Positions 1-9,823 are shown, numbered from the stretch's first letter. The stretch is DNA of 64,000 nt from Gordonia sediminis (GCA_004193205.1 RZUM01000002.1:1054001-1118000), one strand, 5' to 3'. The notes: generated by a model not told the origin, from the letters alone. Translations and numbers: made by a program.

Positions 1-1
1 T

Positions 2-769
2 GGCGCCATCCCCCAGCGGCTTCACCTGCTCGGCGTTCCGGTCGACACCGCCACCGAAGCGTTGCCACCCACCGTCACCGTCGGCCCGTCCAAGATCGTG
101 CTGGCCGACTCGGGACTGCCCGACTTCGCCAAGCTCGTCGAGACCATCCGACGGGCCCACGACGCCGGCCGCGCGGTCGCGGTGCACTGTGTCAGCCGGA
201 TCGCGTTGGTGTTGTTGGTCGCCGCGCTCGACGAGGCCGGGGCCGTGCGTGGAGATCGGATCGAGCACGGTTCGGTGATCCCGGCCGAGCTGATCGCGGA
301 GCTGGCACGCAAGGGGATCTGCGTCGTGACCCAACCCGGGTTTCTCGCGCACCGAGGCGACGACTACCTCGAGCGGGTCGACGCCGACGATCTGCCCCAC
401 CTGTATCGGTGTCGTTCACTCCTCGACGGCGGTGTCGGGCTGGCATTGTCGAGCGACGCCCCGTACGGTCCGCTGGACCCGTGGACGGTCATCTCCGCGG
501 CCGCCGACCGCAGGGCGCCGACCGGAGTCGTCGTCGGTCCCGAGGAGCGGATCGGCACCGGCGAGGCCCTCGCCGGCTACCTGACCCGGCCCGAGCGTCC
601 CGGCCGCGACCCGCGCACGGTCGAGGTCGGTGCGCCCGCGGATCTGGTGCTCCTGGACCGCCCGCTGCGTGAGGAACTTGCGGAACCGACCTCGGAATCG
701 TTGTTCTGCACCATCATTCGTGGAGAGATCGTCTACCAGAGGTCTCACAGGTCGAATGCGGCGCGGTAG
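2..769 (+). CDS. Amidohydrolase family protein (5' end cut off by window)
   Basis: The reading frame is open from the first bases of the window, so the true start lies upstream; an in-frame TTG at 62 is probably internal. The visible 255 residues look like the C-terminal half of a metal-dependent amidohydrolase of the YtcJ/amidohydrolase-3 type: a His in AVHCVSR, a second His in RIEHGSV and an Asp in LSSDAPYGPLDP follow the usual order of metal ligands and catalytic Asp, and the end (GAPADLVLLDRPL) is the small beta-sandwich segment that closes these enzymes. Family members normally exceed 500 residues, so roughly half is missing. The substrate cannot be told. The 3' end overlaps the convergent sulfotransferase gene by 25 bp. 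Confidence 0.8.
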   Translation, partial: GAIPQRLHLLGVPVDTATEALPPTVTVGPSKIVLADSGLPDFAKLVETIRRAHDAGRAVAVHCVSRIALVLLVAALDEAGAVRGDRIEHGSVIPAELIAELARKGICVVTQPGFLAHRGDDYLERVDADDLPHLYRCRSLLDGGVGLALSSDAPYGPLDPWTVISAAADRRAPTGVVVGPEERIGTGEALAGYLTRPERPGRDPRTVEVGAPADLVLLDRPLREELAEPTSESLFCTIIRGEIVYQRSHRSNAAR

Positions 770-1968
770 CGCGCATACACCGCGCTCACCTCGGCCTCGG
801 TCAGACCGAACTCCTCGAGGGTGTATCGGTGCACACCGTGCGCGTTCTGGGCGTGTCCGGCCCGATGCTCCTCCATCCGCGACCGAGTCGAGTCGGTGAG
901 GCCGAAACCCGCAGCAGCATAGATGCGTTCGACCTGGGACATCGGATCGTCGATCAGGTCGTCGTAGCGGACGTCGAGGAACACGTCGGGCCGGGCGGCC
1001 CGAACATCCAGCGCACGGTCGACCATGTCACCGTTTCGCCGCAACCAATGCCGGGCCACCGCTTCCGCGTCGACATGATCGCTGAACATCGAATGCCCGT
1101 GGGCCAGCATGCTGGAGAACGACGCGGTGGTGCGCAGCGGATCGCGATGGGTTTGCACGATCAGCGCATCGGGGAACACGTCGAGCAGCGTGTCGAGGTG
1201 TTCGAGGTGGGCAGGAGTCTTGAGGACCCAGCGGGGCCGCGGATTCTGAAACGCCAGAACCTGCAGCAACGTCTTCAGGTACGCATACGATCCGTGCATG
1301 TCCTGGCCTGCCAGCCAGTCGGCGTAGGACGGCACGGTCAGCATGGCCTCGGGAACCTGCGACAGCAGCGAATACTCCTGCAGCAGCACGTCTTCCTCGG
1401 GCCCGTCGGCTTCCACCGCGTGGATCGCGAAGAACTGCGGGTTCAGGTAGCGCAGCGACCATTCGGCGAGTGTGGTCTGCGCGATGCGCACCGTCGGCTT
1501 GCCCGGCTTCTCGTGTGTGCGCGGCAGGACGTGCACGACCTCCCAGGACCCGACCGACCGCATCTGCGGGTCCGCCCCGATCAGTCGGTGCAGCATGGTG
1601 GTTCCGCTGCGTTGCAGCCCGGCGATGACGATCGGCGGAGTGATGGGCAGGTCGGTGATCTCGGGGTGTGCCCGGATCAGTTCGGCCACCCGCAGTCGGG
1701 TGGTGAGGATGCCGTGCATCCGAGCGCGGATCACCAGCGCACCGAAGGTGCTGAGCCGGGCCTCGTCGATGATCGACGCACACAGCACGTCGAGGGCTTC
1801 GTCGGTCTGCGCATCGGCGGACCAGGTCAGGCCGGTCGTCTTCTCGGCCCGTCGTCGCAGGGTGTTCGCGGACAGGTCCACCGTGTGACCGCGTGCGTCC
1901 AGGGCGGCGCCGACGCGGTTGATTGCCCGAACCGGTCGGCGTCGGAACGGCGTGAAGGTCGCAGCCAT
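745..1968 (-). CDS. Sulfotransferase family protein
   Basis: A 407-residue cytosolic enzyme predicted to transfer sulfate from PAPS to an unknown acceptor. The PAPS 5'-phosphosulfate loop is visible as QRSGTTMLHR at about residues 119-128, and the 3'-phosphate loop region as QTHRDPLRTTASFSSM in the second half; both are typical of the Sulfotransfer_3 family in mycobacteria and relatives. The ATG at 1968 is preferred over an upstream alternative because it lies 7 bp after the stop of the upstream DUF1214 gene, giving a compact two-gene operon. This family is often linked to lipid or sterol modification in actinobacteria, but nothing here fixes the acceptor. Confidence 0.88.
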   Translation of the reverse strand: MAATFTPFRRRPVRAINRVGAALDARGHTVDLSANTLRRRAEKTTGLTWSADAQTDEALDVLCASIIDEARLSTFGALVIRARMHGILTTRLRVAELIRAHPEITDLPITPPIVIAGLQRSGTTMLHRLIGADPQMRSVGSWEVVHVLPRTHEKPGKPTVRIAQTTLAEWSLRYLNPQFFAIHAVEADGPEEDVLLQEYSLLSQVPEAMLTVPSYADWLAGQDMHGSYAYLKTLLQVLAFQNPRPRWVLKTPAHLEHLDTLLDVFPDALIVQTHRDPLRTTASFSSMLAHGHSMFSDHVDAEAVARHWLRRNGDMVDRALDVRAARPDVFLDVRYDDLIDDPMSQVERIYAAAGFGLTDSTRSRMEEHRAGHAQNAHGVHRYTLEEFGLTEAEVSAVYARYRAAFDL

Positions 1969-1975
1969 GCCGTCG

Positions 1976-3163
1976 TCAATCCAGTTGGGACAGTGCGGAC
2001 ATCGCAACGACCCGGGTCCGGGGCTGCGGATGGGTCGTCGCGCGGATCCACCGGAATGTCATTGCCCCGCACTCATGGCCGGCGGTGTCGATCCAGTTGT
2101 CGGTACCGGGATCCCGATGGGCGACGACGATGCGGACGGTGCCGTCGGGTCGGTAGGTCGCGGTGTGCTTGTTGACGTGGACGGTGTGAAAGCGGTAGTC
2201 CAGTGACTCCATCCAGTGGTTGTCGAGCTGGAAGTTCCAGCCGTCGCACTCGGGTATCTGGCTGTCGACGACGAGCGCCTCGTCGGGGCCCAATCGCCAA
2301 TAGCTGTGGTAGTAGATGATGTTCGGGTCGCCGCCGGCCTTGGTCGAGCGTTCCGGGTCGAACATCGGCAGCTCGTTGGTGTGTTTCTGGAAGTCCCTGG
2401 CCCACTTGGCGAACAGCATCGATGCGCCGGCGACCAGCAGGCTCGCCTTGCCCAGTCCGGCGTCGAGCGCAGCCGCAGTCAGCGGCCCGGGCGTCGACGA
2501 TCCGTCCAGCAGTTCGATGTGGAGATCGGCCGGTACCTCCGTGCTGCGATCGGCGAAGGTCTGCCGCACGATGAGCAGACCGGTCGCCGGGGTCATGGGC
2601 AGCCAGTTGCCGGAGTGTTCGGTGGCGCTGAGAATGAGTTCGAATCGTCCGTCGGGCCCGATCTCGAGATCGGCGGCCTCGACATAGCCTGTCGTCGGCA
2701 TCTGGCCGCCCTCGCCGTAATGCCCTTCCTGAGTGCCGAAGCCCAGGTAGTCCACGGTGCCGCGGGTGCCGGTGATCCGGTATTCGAGCGTGCCGTCGAT
2801 GGTGGCGTTGAGGTAGTGGTTGTCGGGGTTGTCCGACCCCATCTTGACCGTCTCGTGCACCATCCGGCGCAGTACCGGCGCGGTCGGGTCGGCGTATTCG
2901 ACGAAGGCCTCGAGTCCCGCGCGGGTGAGTCGGCTCAGGTAGCGGTAGCCCTCGGCCTGGGTGAGCGGATCTGTCGGTGTGCCGGGGAAGACGAGCGCCG
3001 CGCCCGCGGATTTGAGGGTGTCGCAGAACTCGTCCCACGAGGTGCCCGAGGCGATGCGCTGCTCGGCGACGTCGTCGGGTGTCCGGCCGCGCAGCTTGAG
3101 ATACGCCAGCCGGGCCCTCTTGAACTGTCCCAGCGCCGCAGCCGCGATCGTCCTGCCGTTCAT
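1976..3163 (-). CDS. DUF1214 domain-containing protein
   Basis: A 395-residue protein of unknown function. The C-terminal third, with the stretch WNFQLDNHWMESLDYR followed by a beta-rich segment ending in a conserved Trp/Arg region, is characteristic of DUF1214. No signal peptide or membrane segment is evident. The ATG at 3163 was chosen because AAAGGTGG lies just upstream; the frame also opens earlier but without a better ribosome site. It is transcribed directly into the sulfotransferase gene, so the two probably act on related molecules. No reaction is proposed. Confidence 0.82.
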   Translation of the reverse strand: MNGRTIAAAALGQFKRARLAYLKLRGRTPDDVAEQRIASGTSWDEFCDTLKSAGAALVFPGTPTDPLTQAEGYRYLSRLTRAGLEAFVEYADPTAPVLRRMVHETVKMGSDNPDNHYLNATIDGTLEYRITGTRGTVDYLGFGTQEGHYGEGGQMPTTGYVEAADLEIGPDGRFELILSATEHSGNWLPMTPATGLLIVRQTFADRSTEVPADLHIELLDGSSTPGPLTAAALDAGLGKASLLVAGASMLFAKWARDFQKHTNELPMFDPERSTKAGGDPNIIYYHSYWRLGPDEALVVDSQIPECDGWNFQLDNHWMESLDYRFHTVHVNKHTATYRPDGTVRIVVAHRDPGTDNWIDTAGHECGAMTFRWIRATTHPQPRTRVVAMSALSQLD

Positions 3164-3237
3164 CGCCCACCTTTCGTGATCGGGTGGTTCCATGATCGGG
3201 TACCGGAGGGCCGGCTGTTCGCCGGTTCAGCGATGAG

Positions 3238-4422
3238 CTATTTCGGAAACGCCCGCTTCCCCACCACCGCGATCCCCAGCCCGGCCGCCGCCACCGCCGC
3301 ACCCATCCATGCCAACGACGCCGTGCCCGACGACGAGCCGAGGGCGAAACCGCCGATGAGCGCGCCGAGGGCGATCCCGACGTTGGCGGTGGCGTTGATC
3401 CACGCCCCGGCGAGGTCGGGGGCATCGGGCATCGCACGCACCGCCGCCGACTGATAGATCGACGGGACGGCACCGAACACCCCGTTCCACAGCGACACCG
3501 CGATCACCGTCGCGACCAGCCACGGCAGTGCGACACCCACCGCGAGCATCGCCGCGACCAGCAAGCCGAGGACGGTGAGGATCGTCGGGCGCGGATACCG
3601 GTCGATCGTCCGTCCGGCACACGCCAATCCGACCAGCCCGCACAGTCCGCACACCAACAGCAACGGGCCCAGCATCGAATCCGCCGCACCGGCGGTCAGC
3701 AGCACCACGCTGATATAGGTGTAGAGCGTGTAGTGGCCGACGAAGGTGACCATGTTCGACGAGACGACCACGCCGAGATCCCACTTGGCGCCACGGGTCT
3801 CGGCGACTCTGCCGGCACTCGTGCCGGGCACCGGCGCGAGTACCCGCACGATCAGCACCAACACCGCGACCGATAGCACCGCAAGCACACCGAAGGCGTT
3901 GCGCCACCCCAGCGCAGCGCCCAGCGTCGTCGACAGTGGGACACCGAGGACGAAACCGGCCGTCCCCCCGACCGACACGATCGCCAGCCCACGACCGACC
4001 TGCGCACGGTCGACGAGGCGCGGCACGTAGCCGATGCACACCGAGAAGAACAGGGCGTGCGCCAGACCGCCGACAACGCGCCCCGCCGCGACCACGGCGA
4101 ACGTCGGTGCCAGCGCGATCACGGTATTGCTGACCAGGTAGCCGACCACGGTGGCGAGGACCAGCGGCCTGCGCGGCAGTCGGCGGGTGGCGATCGTCAG
4201 CGGCACCGAGAACACCGCCACCATGCCGGCGAACACGGTCACCAGCAGTCCCGTGGTCGCCTCCCCGACCCCGAACGCACCGCCGATCGCAGGCAGCAAC
4301 CCGACCGGCAGCATCTCCGAGGTCACCGCGAGACACGAGGCAAGCGACAACGCCACCAGAGCAGGCAGACTCGTACGGAGACTGCGGCCCGGAGCGGTCG
4401 TGTCGGTGGAAGCGGCAAGCAC
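3238..4422 (-). CDS. MFS transporter, drug/sugar efflux (AraJ-like) family
   Basis: A 394-residue integral membrane protein with about twelve hydrophobic helices and MFS features: an acidic first helix region (LAVTSEMLPVGLLPAIG, typical of the AraJ/YdhP branch) and basic inter-helix loops (RRLPRRPL). Branch members export sugars, arabinose-like compounds or drugs by proton exchange. The start is GTG; a TATATT box on the minus strand ends six bases before it, so the mRNA may be leaderless. The gene diverges from a ROK regulator across about 50 bp, which suggests that the regulator controls it and that the substrate is sugar-like. Substrate assignment is inference. Confidence 0.88.
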   Translation of the reverse strand: MLAASTDTTAPGRSLRTSLPALVALSLASCLAVTSEMLPVGLLPAIGGAFGVGEATTGLLVTVFAGMVAVFSVPLTIATRRLPRRPLVLATVVGYLVSNTVIALAPTFAVVAAGRVVGGLAHALFFSVCIGYVPRLVDRAQVGRGLAIVSVGGTAGFVLGVPLSTTLGAALGWRNAFGVLAVLSVAVLVLIVRVLAPVPGTSAGRVAETRGAKWDLGVVVSSNMVTFVGHYTLYTYISVVLLTAGAADSMLGPLLLVCGLCGLVGLACAGRTIDRYPRPTILTVLGLLVAAMLAVGVALPWLVATVIAVSLWNGVFGAVPSIYQSAAVRAMPDAPDLAGAWINATANVGIALGALIGGFALGSSSGTASLAWMGAAVAAAGLGIAVVGKRAFPK

Positions 4423-4471
4423 TGCTCGAATATACTCTTATCCCGAGTTTAATCAATCCGGGAGGTGACGA
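4423..4471. promoter_or_regulatory. Overlapping divergent promoters between MFS and ROK genes
   Basis: TATACT on the plus strand (4431-4436) overlaps TATATT on the minus strand (4434-4429), so the two divergent promoters share their -10 region. An interrupted palindrome ACTC-N7-GAGT follows at 4434-4448 and could bind the ROK protein. The plus-strand gene has a clear ribosome site (GGGAGGTGA), while the minus-strand gene has almost no leader. Inspection only. Confidence 0.4.
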
Positions 4472-5662
4472 GTGACCGCACAGGGAGGCTCGGCCGCACG
4501 CTGGCTCACCGCCGAACGTCTGGTCGACCTCGTTCGGACCGAGCCCGCGATCACCCGGGCGGCCGCCGCGCAAGCACTCGGCATCAGCAGCGGCGCGGCC
4601 ACCGACCTGCTGGCACGGTTGCGCGCCGCGGAACTCCTCGACGAGGTGCCGGCACCCGCGCAGGGCCGGGGTCGCCCGACCACGACGCTGCGCCCGCACC
4701 CGAACGGTCCGCTCGTCGTGGCCGCGGAGTTGAGTTCGACGGGCTGGCGCGTCGCGACCGCCGACATCACCGGAGAGCCCGTCGTCGAGGCGAGCTCGTC
4801 GCGCCTGTATCGCGACCCGCGGCGGCTGTTGCGCACTATCGGCGCCGCGATCGGCGAGGTGTACGCCCGCAGCCCGGCACGGATACGGGCCATCTCGGTG
4901 TCGGTGGCCGGCACGGTCAGCGACGGCCGCCTGGTCCAGGTCACACCACGCGGATGGCTGCACACGGATCTGTCCCACCTGACGTCCGCCCTACCCGACG
5001 ACGTCGACCTGCCGGTGGTCGTGGGCAACGACGCGACCCTGGCCGGTCTCGCCGAAGCACGGACCGGATCGGCGCGCGGGGTGGGCACCGCGCTGCACCT
5101 GATCATCGCGGTCGGCCTCGGCGGTGCGCTGATCGTCGACGGCGCGCCGGCCGCCGGCGCGCACGGCGCGGCCGGCGAATACGGGCACATCCCGTTCGGC
5201 CGCCACGACGAACCGTGCGCGTGCGGTGCCTCCGGATGCTGGGATCGTGACATCGACGGCCGGGCGCTGGCCCGTCACCGCGGTGACCCGGAGCCGAAGA
5301 ACCCGCTCACCTACGCCCACGACGTTCTCGAACAGTTTCGGTCACGGTCGAGCGACGACGCGTCGACCCACCGGGCCGTCGAGGCTGTGGCCACCGCGCT
5401 CGGCCGCGGTATCGCGGGACTGGTGAACCTCCACGATCCCGACGCGATCACCATCGGGGGCCTGGCTCCCCCGATCCGCGCCGCGGCCACCTCGGCGTTC
5501 GACGACGCCTACCACGGTGGACTGATGTCGTTCCGCAAAAAGGCGCCGCCACCGGTGCTCGACGGCATCCACGGCGACGACGGGCCACTGCACGGCGCGG
5601 CGCTGTTCGGTGTGGACCAGATCGTCTCGGCCGACCGGCTCGCCGACTGGGCGACGCGCTGA
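4472..5662 (+). CDS. ROK family transcriptional regulator
   Basis: A 396-residue repressor-type protein. The first ~70 residues form a winged helix (AITRAAAAQALGISSGAATDLLARL), followed by a sugar-kinase-like ROK domain. The zinc signature CACGASGCW near residues 250-258 is intact, as is the GEYGHIPFG motif that precedes it. The N-terminal helix-turn-helix marks it as a NagC/XylR-type regulator rather than a glucokinase. It starts at GTG after a strong GGGAGGTGA and diverges from the MFS carrier gene, the likely target. The effector is probably a sugar or sugar phosphate but cannot be named. Confidence 0.88.
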   Translation: MTAQGGSAARWLTAERLVDLVRTEPAITRAAAAQALGISSGAATDLLARLRAAELLDEVPAPAQGRGRPTTTLRPHPNGPLVVAAELSSTGWRVATADITGEPVVEASSSRLYRDPRRLLRTIGAAIGEVYARSPARIRAISVSVAGTVSDGRLVQVTPRGWLHTDLSHLTSALPDDVDLPVVVGNDATLAGLAEARTGSARGVGTALHLIIAVGLGGALIVDGAPAAGAHGAAGEYGHIPFGRHDEPCACGASGCWDRDIDGRALARHRGDPEPKNPLTYAHDVLEQFRSRSSDDASTHRAVEAVATALGRGIAGLVNLHDPDAITIGGLAPPIRAAATSAFDDAYHGGLMSFRKKAPPPVLDGIHGDDGPLHGAALFGVDQIVSADRLADWATR

Positions 5663-5768
5663 TCGGATAGGGCCGGGAAGCCACGCGCGTAGAGTGGGCC
5701 GCAGATGCACGAGCGCACCAGCGCACGCAGATCTGATCCGAGCCGAACGCACCCGGGAGGCGACGTCA

Positions 5769-6995
5769 ATGCCAACCATCGTGATCATCGGAGCCGGGCT
5801 GGCCGGCGCGAAGGCCGCCGAGGCCGTACGCGACCACGACTTCGACGGGGAGGTGATCCTCCTCGGAGCCGAGGAGCATCTCCCCTACGAACGACCACCA
5901 CTGTCGAAAGAATTCCTCGCCGGCAAGAAATCCCTGCACGATTTCACCGTGCACGACGCGCAGTGGTACCTCGACAACCGAATCGACCTGCGGATGGGCA
6001 CCACCGCCGAGAAGCTCGATCTGGCCGCGAACTCGGTGCATCTCGCCGACGGGACGCCCGTGACCTACGACAAACTGTTGCTGGCCACCGGTTCTCGCGC
6101 CCGTCATCTCGACATCCCCGGCGCCGACGCGCCCGGCGTGCATTACCTGCGGACCATCGACGACGCGCGCCACATCACCGCGGCCATCGCCGACGGCACA
6201 CGCTTGGCCGTCGTGGGCGCCGGCTGGATCGGACTCGAGGTGGCCGCCGGCGCGCGCGACCGCGGTGCCGAGGTGGCCATCGCCGAAGCCGCGTCCGCAC
6301 CCCTGCTGGCGGCGCTCGGCGCGGAGGTCGCCGAGGTCTTCGCCGACCTGCACCGCCAACACGGAGTGAACCTGCGCACCGGCGTCGGAGTCGAACGCAT
6401 TGTGACCGGCGACGACGGCGCAGCGCGCGGACTGGAACTGAGTGGCGGCGACGTGATCGATGCCGATCTGGTGTTGATCGCCGCGGGTGCGGTACCGAAT
6501 CTCGAACTCGCGGATACGGCCGGCCTGGCCACCGGAGGCGGCGGCGTGTTGGTCACCGCCGGCCTGCAGAGCAGCGATGCCGACGTGTACGCGGTCGGCG
6601 ACATCGCGAACGCCTACCATCCGCTGCTGCAGACCCGGGTGCGCACCGAGCACTGGGCCAATGCGCTCAACCAGCCGGCCGTCGCCGCCACCAACATGCT
6701 CGGCGGGGACGCGGAGTACACGAACCTGCCCTACTTCTTCACCGACCAGTACGACCTGGGCATGGAGTACGCGGGCCTGTCCACCGGGTATCAGCAGGTG
6801 GTGTTCCGCGGAGACATCGCGGGCCGGCAGTTCGTCGCGTTCTGGCTCGACGGCGACGCACATGTCCTCGCCGGAATGCAGGTCAACATCTGGGATCAGC
6901 TCGAGGACATCAAATCGCTCATCTTGTCCGGCTCGGCGGTCGATACCGCCAAACTCGGTGATCCCGATATCCCACTGCCACAGACGATTTCGTAG
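5769..6995 (+). CDS. NAD(P)/FAD-dependent oxidoreductase (ferredoxin-reductase type)
   Basis: A 408-residue soluble flavoprotein of the putidaredoxin/rubredoxin reductase family that passes electrons from NAD(P)H via FAD to a small iron-sulfur or rubredoxin partner. An FAD Rossmann motif opens the protein (IVIIGAGLAGAKAAEAV), a second GAGWIGLEVA motif near residue 150 binds the nicotinamide nucleotide, and DADVYAVGDIAN is the family's second FAD contact. A C-terminal reductase domain is present (YFFTDQYDLGMEY). The ATG at 5769 follows GGGAGG; an upstream extension lacks the family fold. No ferredoxin or P450 gene adjoins, so the partner is unknown. It converges with a TetR regulator 9 bp away. 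Confidence 0.9.
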   Translation: MPTIVIIGAGLAGAKAAEAVRDHDFDGEVILLGAEEHLPYERPPLSKEFLAGKKSLHDFTVHDAQWYLDNRIDLRMGTTAEKLDLAANSVHLADGTPVTYDKLLLATGSRARHLDIPGADAPGVHYLRTIDDARHITAAIADGTRLAVVGAGWIGLEVAAGARDRGAEVAIAEAASAPLLAALGAEVAEVFADLHRQHGVNLRTGVGVERIVTGDDGAARGLELSGGDVIDADLVLIAAGAVPNLELADTAGLATGGGGVLVTAGLQSSDADVYAVGDIANAYHPLLQTRVRTEHWANALNQPAVAATNMLGGDAEYTNLPYFFTDQYDLGMEYAGLSTGYQQVVFRGDIAGRQFVAFWLDGDAHVLAGMQVNIWDQLEDIKSLILSGSAVDTAKLGDPDIPLPQTIS

Positions 6996-7004
6996 CGGCG
7001 CCAA

Positions 7005-7628
7005 TCAAGAGGCGGGCGCGGACCACATGCCGACCATCGCGTCGATCATGGCCTCGCACAGCGCCCGCCAGTCCGGGGCCTCCTCACCGTTGAGGGCACG
7101 TTCGAGGTCGGCGAGCGTCACGATGATCGAGTTGCGCGTAATGAGGTCGCGGACCTCGACGGCACCGGCCGGCAAGGCGGGCAACGATCCGTAGAAACCG
7201 TCGAGAATTCGTGAGATGGCTTCGGAGGCAAAGGCTTCCTCGTAGAGGAGGTTGGTCATCGTCGGCTCCGAGGCGACCTGGACGCAGAAGCGGGCGAAGT
7301 AGGAGGGCCGGCGCAGCGTACCGAGGTACTCCACCTGCGGCTGGATCAAGCAGCGCAGCCAGCCGCGGCTGTCGGTGTCCTCGCCGACCTCCGCGATGAT
7401 CCGCGCGCGGAGCTCGTCGAGCCGGACGCTGTGGTGATGCAGGATCGCGCGGACGAGTTCGGTCTTGGTGCCGAAGTGGTAGCCGACGGCGTAGTTGTTG
7501 CCCTGACCGGCGGCCTCACTGATCTGGCGGTTGGACACACCCGCGATGCCGTGCTCGGCGAACATCATCTCGGCCGCGTCGAGCAGCAGCTGGCGCGTTC
7601 GGGTCGTTCGGTCCTGCAGCTGGTCCAT
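7005..7628 (-). CDS. TetR/AcrR family transcriptional regulator
   Basis: A 207-residue regulator. Residues about 8-55 form the TetR helix-turn-helix (TRQLLLDAAEMMFAEHGIAGVSNRQISEAAG), and the rest is a helical ligand-binding domain. The ATG at 7628 places this domain at the normal distance from the N-terminus; longer in-frame extensions would add an arginine-rich tail of doubtful reality. It is read in the same direction as the upstream phosphoribosyltransferase-esterase gene (62 bp gap) and convergently with the flavoprotein gene. Target and ligand are unknown. Confidence 0.85.
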   Translation of the reverse strand: MDQLQDRTTRTRQLLLDAAEMMFAEHGIAGVSNRQISEAAGQGNNYAVGYHFGTKTELVRAILHHHSVRLDELRARIIAEVGEDTDSRGWLRCLIQPQVEYLGTLRRPSYFARFCVQVASEPTMTNLLYEEAFASEAISRILDGFYGSLPALPAGAVEVRDLITRNSIIVTLADLERALNGEEAPDWRALCEAMIDAMVGMWSAPAS

Positions 7629-7689
7629 CACGATTCCATGATGAACCACCCGGCGATCGCGTCGTCGTCGGGTGCGCGTCGACCAAAGC

Positions 7690-9735
7690 TCAGAGTCCGC
7701 TCGGATACGTCTCCGGTGTCTGACCCTGGATCCAGAGACTGGTCGGCTCCAGCGGGCGCAACGCATGCGTCCGATCGATGTGGATCATCGCGTCGTACTG
7801 GTCGGCGGGACGCACGTGATAGTAGTGGCTCTGCCGTTCGGTGGCGGGTAGGTAGATGACCCCGATGGCGCGCGCCAAGCGCACCGTCTCCAGGGTCTCC
7901 GCGGCCTGTTCGTCACCCGACCGGACGATGAACGAGGGCCTGCCGCTGTCGTGGAAGACCTCCTCGATGCTGCCCGGCAGCGCCGGACGCACCACCTTGC
8001 GGTGGGCATCCCCTCCCCAGGAGTCTGCGGCCGTCACCGTCCCGCTGTGCGTGGAGAATCCGATCAGCCGGCACGCGTCGCCGTGGCGCTGGCGGACGAG
8101 TTGCCCGAGGGTGAGCTGTCCGTCCGCGCCGACCTCGGTGGCGCGGGCATCCCCGACGTGGGAGTTGTGCGCCCACACCACGATGCGCGCCGGTCCCCGC
8201 GCCCGCGTGGAGCGCTGGGCGTCGAGGTGGTCGAGCAGCGAGTCGAGAGTCTGCGCCATGTGCCCGTCCCGGACATTCCACGATGTCACCCGGCCGCGGA
8301 ACATGGTGCGGTAGTACAGTTCCGCGTTGCGGACGGTCTGCGCGTTCTGTTTCGCGCAGAAGAGCTCGTCCTCGGCGACGATCCCGTCGCGGCTGAGATA
8401 GGCGAGTTCGTTGCGGTGGATCTCGGCGAGCTGGGTGACCGCCTCCCGTTCGCACGAGGGTCCCGCGCCGAATGCCGCCGCGTAACCGTAGGCCTGGCCG
8501 TCTTCGTCCGACGCCCTGTCGAAACACGAGTATCGGGCCCGAGCACGTTGCGCAGCAACGGAATCGACGGTATCGAGATAGGTGACCACCTCCTGCATCG
8601 AACGGTGCATGCTGTAGAGGTCGAGTCCGTAGAAGCCGACTCGGTCGGTTGGGTCGTCGCCGGCCAGGGAGTCGTTGTGGTGACGCATCCAGGTGACGAA
8701 GTCGCGCACCACGGTGTTGCGCCACATCCACGACGGGAACCGTTCGAATCCGGCGAGCGCTTCGTCGGCGGTATGGTCGCGGCCGAGCCCGTGCACCCAG
8801 CGGTTCACCCGGTAGGCGTCCGGCCAGTCGGCTTCGGCGGACACCGCGGTGAATCCGCGGTGCTCGATGAGCCATGTGGTGATCTCGGCGCGCGCCTCGT
8901 AGAACTCGTGGGTGCCATGGGAACTCTCCCCGATCAGAACGATCCGCGCATCACCGATGAGTTCGTCGAGCACCGATTCGGGTGGCACGCCGCCGGGGCA
9001 GTCGACGGCCACCCGCGCAATGATGTCCGCCGGAGACTCCTCCACGGCTGCCTCGGTGCGTGTCGTCGACGTCGCGAGCAGGGTGCGCACCTCCTCGTCG
9101 GTGGTCTGGGAGAAGTCCCAATAGGATTCGCCCACCGCCAGGAACGGGGTCGGCATCGACGCGCACACCACGTCGTCGGCGAGCGAGGCCAGCTCGCGGG
9201 TGGTCGATTCGGGGGCCGCCGGAACGGCGACGACGATCTCCGCCGGTTCGGATTCGCGCAGCGCGATCACCGCGGCCCGCATGCTCGCGCCGGTGGCCAG
9301 ACCGTCGTCGACGAGGATCACCGTCTTGCCGGCGACGTCGGCGGGCGGCTTCGCACCGCGATAGGCGGCCTCGCGGCGCTCGAGTTCACGGGTCTCGCGT
9401 TCGACCACCGCGCGGATTTGATCCGGGGACACCCGCAGTCCTCGCACCACGTCGTCGTTCAGCACGATCCGGCCGCCTGCGGCCACCGCGCCGATGGCGA
9501 ACTCCTCCCGGTTGGGGAGTCCGAGCTTGCGGACGATGAACGCGTCGAGCGGGGCATGGAGCGCCGCCGCGACCTCGAAGGCGACCGGCACCCCACCCCG
9601 GGCCAGACCGAGCACGATCACGTCCGGTTTGGCGCGGTAGCTGCTCAGCAACTCGGCCAGCACACGTCCGGCCTCACGCCGATCACGGAACAGTCGACGG
9701 GGTTGTTGCCGCGGCGCGGCAGCGGTCCGGGTCAT
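7690..9735 (-). CDS. Phosphoribosyltransferase / erythromycin esterase fusion (Rv2030c-like)
   Basis: A 681-residue two-domain protein. Residues ~10-215 are a type I phosphoribosyltransferase with the PRPP loop [14 protein letters not shown]. Residues ~235-680 match the erythromycin esterase family ([42 protein letters not shown] with its putative catalytic His/Glu residues). The same domain order and the same length are known for Mycobacterium tuberculosis Rv2030c, a DosR dormancy-regulon gene of unknown reaction. The ATG at 9735 follows GGGAGGCGAA. It is divergent from PEP synthase, and a DosR-like palindrome lies in the shared intergenic region. Macrolide resistance should not be assumed. 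Confidence 0.88.
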   Translation of the reverse strand: MTRTAAAPRQQPRRLFRDRREAGRVLAELLSSYRAKPDVIVLGLARGGVPVAFEVAAALHAPLDAFIVRKLGLPNREEFAIGAVAAGGRIVLNDDVVRGLRVSPDQIRAVVERETRELERREAAYRGAKPPADVAGKTVILVDDGLATGASMRAAVIALRESEPAEIVVAVPAAPESTTRELASLADDVVCASMPTPFLAVGESYWDFSQTTDEEVRTLLATSTTRTEAAVEESPADIIARVAVDCPGGVPPESVLDELIGDARIVLIGESSHGTHEFYEARAEITTWLIEHRGFTAVSAEADWPDAYRVNRWVHGLGRDHTADEALAGFERFPSWMWRNTVVRDFVTWMRHHNDSLAGDDPTDRVGFYGLDLYSMHRSMQEVVTYLDTVDSVAAQRARARYSCFDRASDEDGQAYGYAAAFGAGPSCEREAVTQLAEIHRNELAYLSRDGIVAEDELFCAKQNAQTVRNAELYYRTMFRGRVTSWNVRDGHMAQTLDSLLDHLDAQRSTRARGPARIVVWAHNSHVGDARATEVGADGQLTLGQLVRQRHGDACRLIGFSTHSGTVTAADSWGGDAHRKVVRPALPGSIEEVFHDSGRPSFIVRSGDEQAAETLETVRLARAIGVIYLPATERQSHYYHVRPADQYDAMIHIDRTHALRPLEPTSLWIQGQTPETYPSGL

Positions 9736-9809
9736 TTCGCCTCCCGGTCGCTCGGAGTACACACCGATCTGACCATGACAGCTCACCGCGTCGAGGGCTG
9801 CGGGGTCTA

Positions 9810-9823
9810 GGGCCGAATGTCCC
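9810..9823. promoter_or_regulatory. Candidate DosR/DevR-type box
   Basis: GGGCCGAATGTCCC matches 11 of 14 positions of the palindromic core GGGACTWWAGTCCC described for DosR in mycobacteria. A second, weaker half-site (GGGGACGTTC) starts about 23 bp downstream. The pair lies between the Rv2030c-like gene and ppsA. Judged by eye only. Confidence 0.45.

Noticed and set aside
829-2175. Long plus-strand open frame opposite the sulfotransferase gene
   Set aside because: It is the antisense frame of a clear enzyme gene, rich in Gln/Arg/Gly/Val as expected from high-GC shadows, and has no recognisable domain or ribosome site.
7690-9020. Macrolide resistance gene
   Set aside because: The erythromycin-esterase family domain is fused to a phosphoribosyltransferase in the Rv2030c arrangement, for which macrolide hydrolysis is not established.
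7951-9810. 619-codon plus-strand open frame opposite the PRTase-esterase fusion
   Set aside because: Shadow of a gene with intact catalytic motifs; the translation has no family resemblance.
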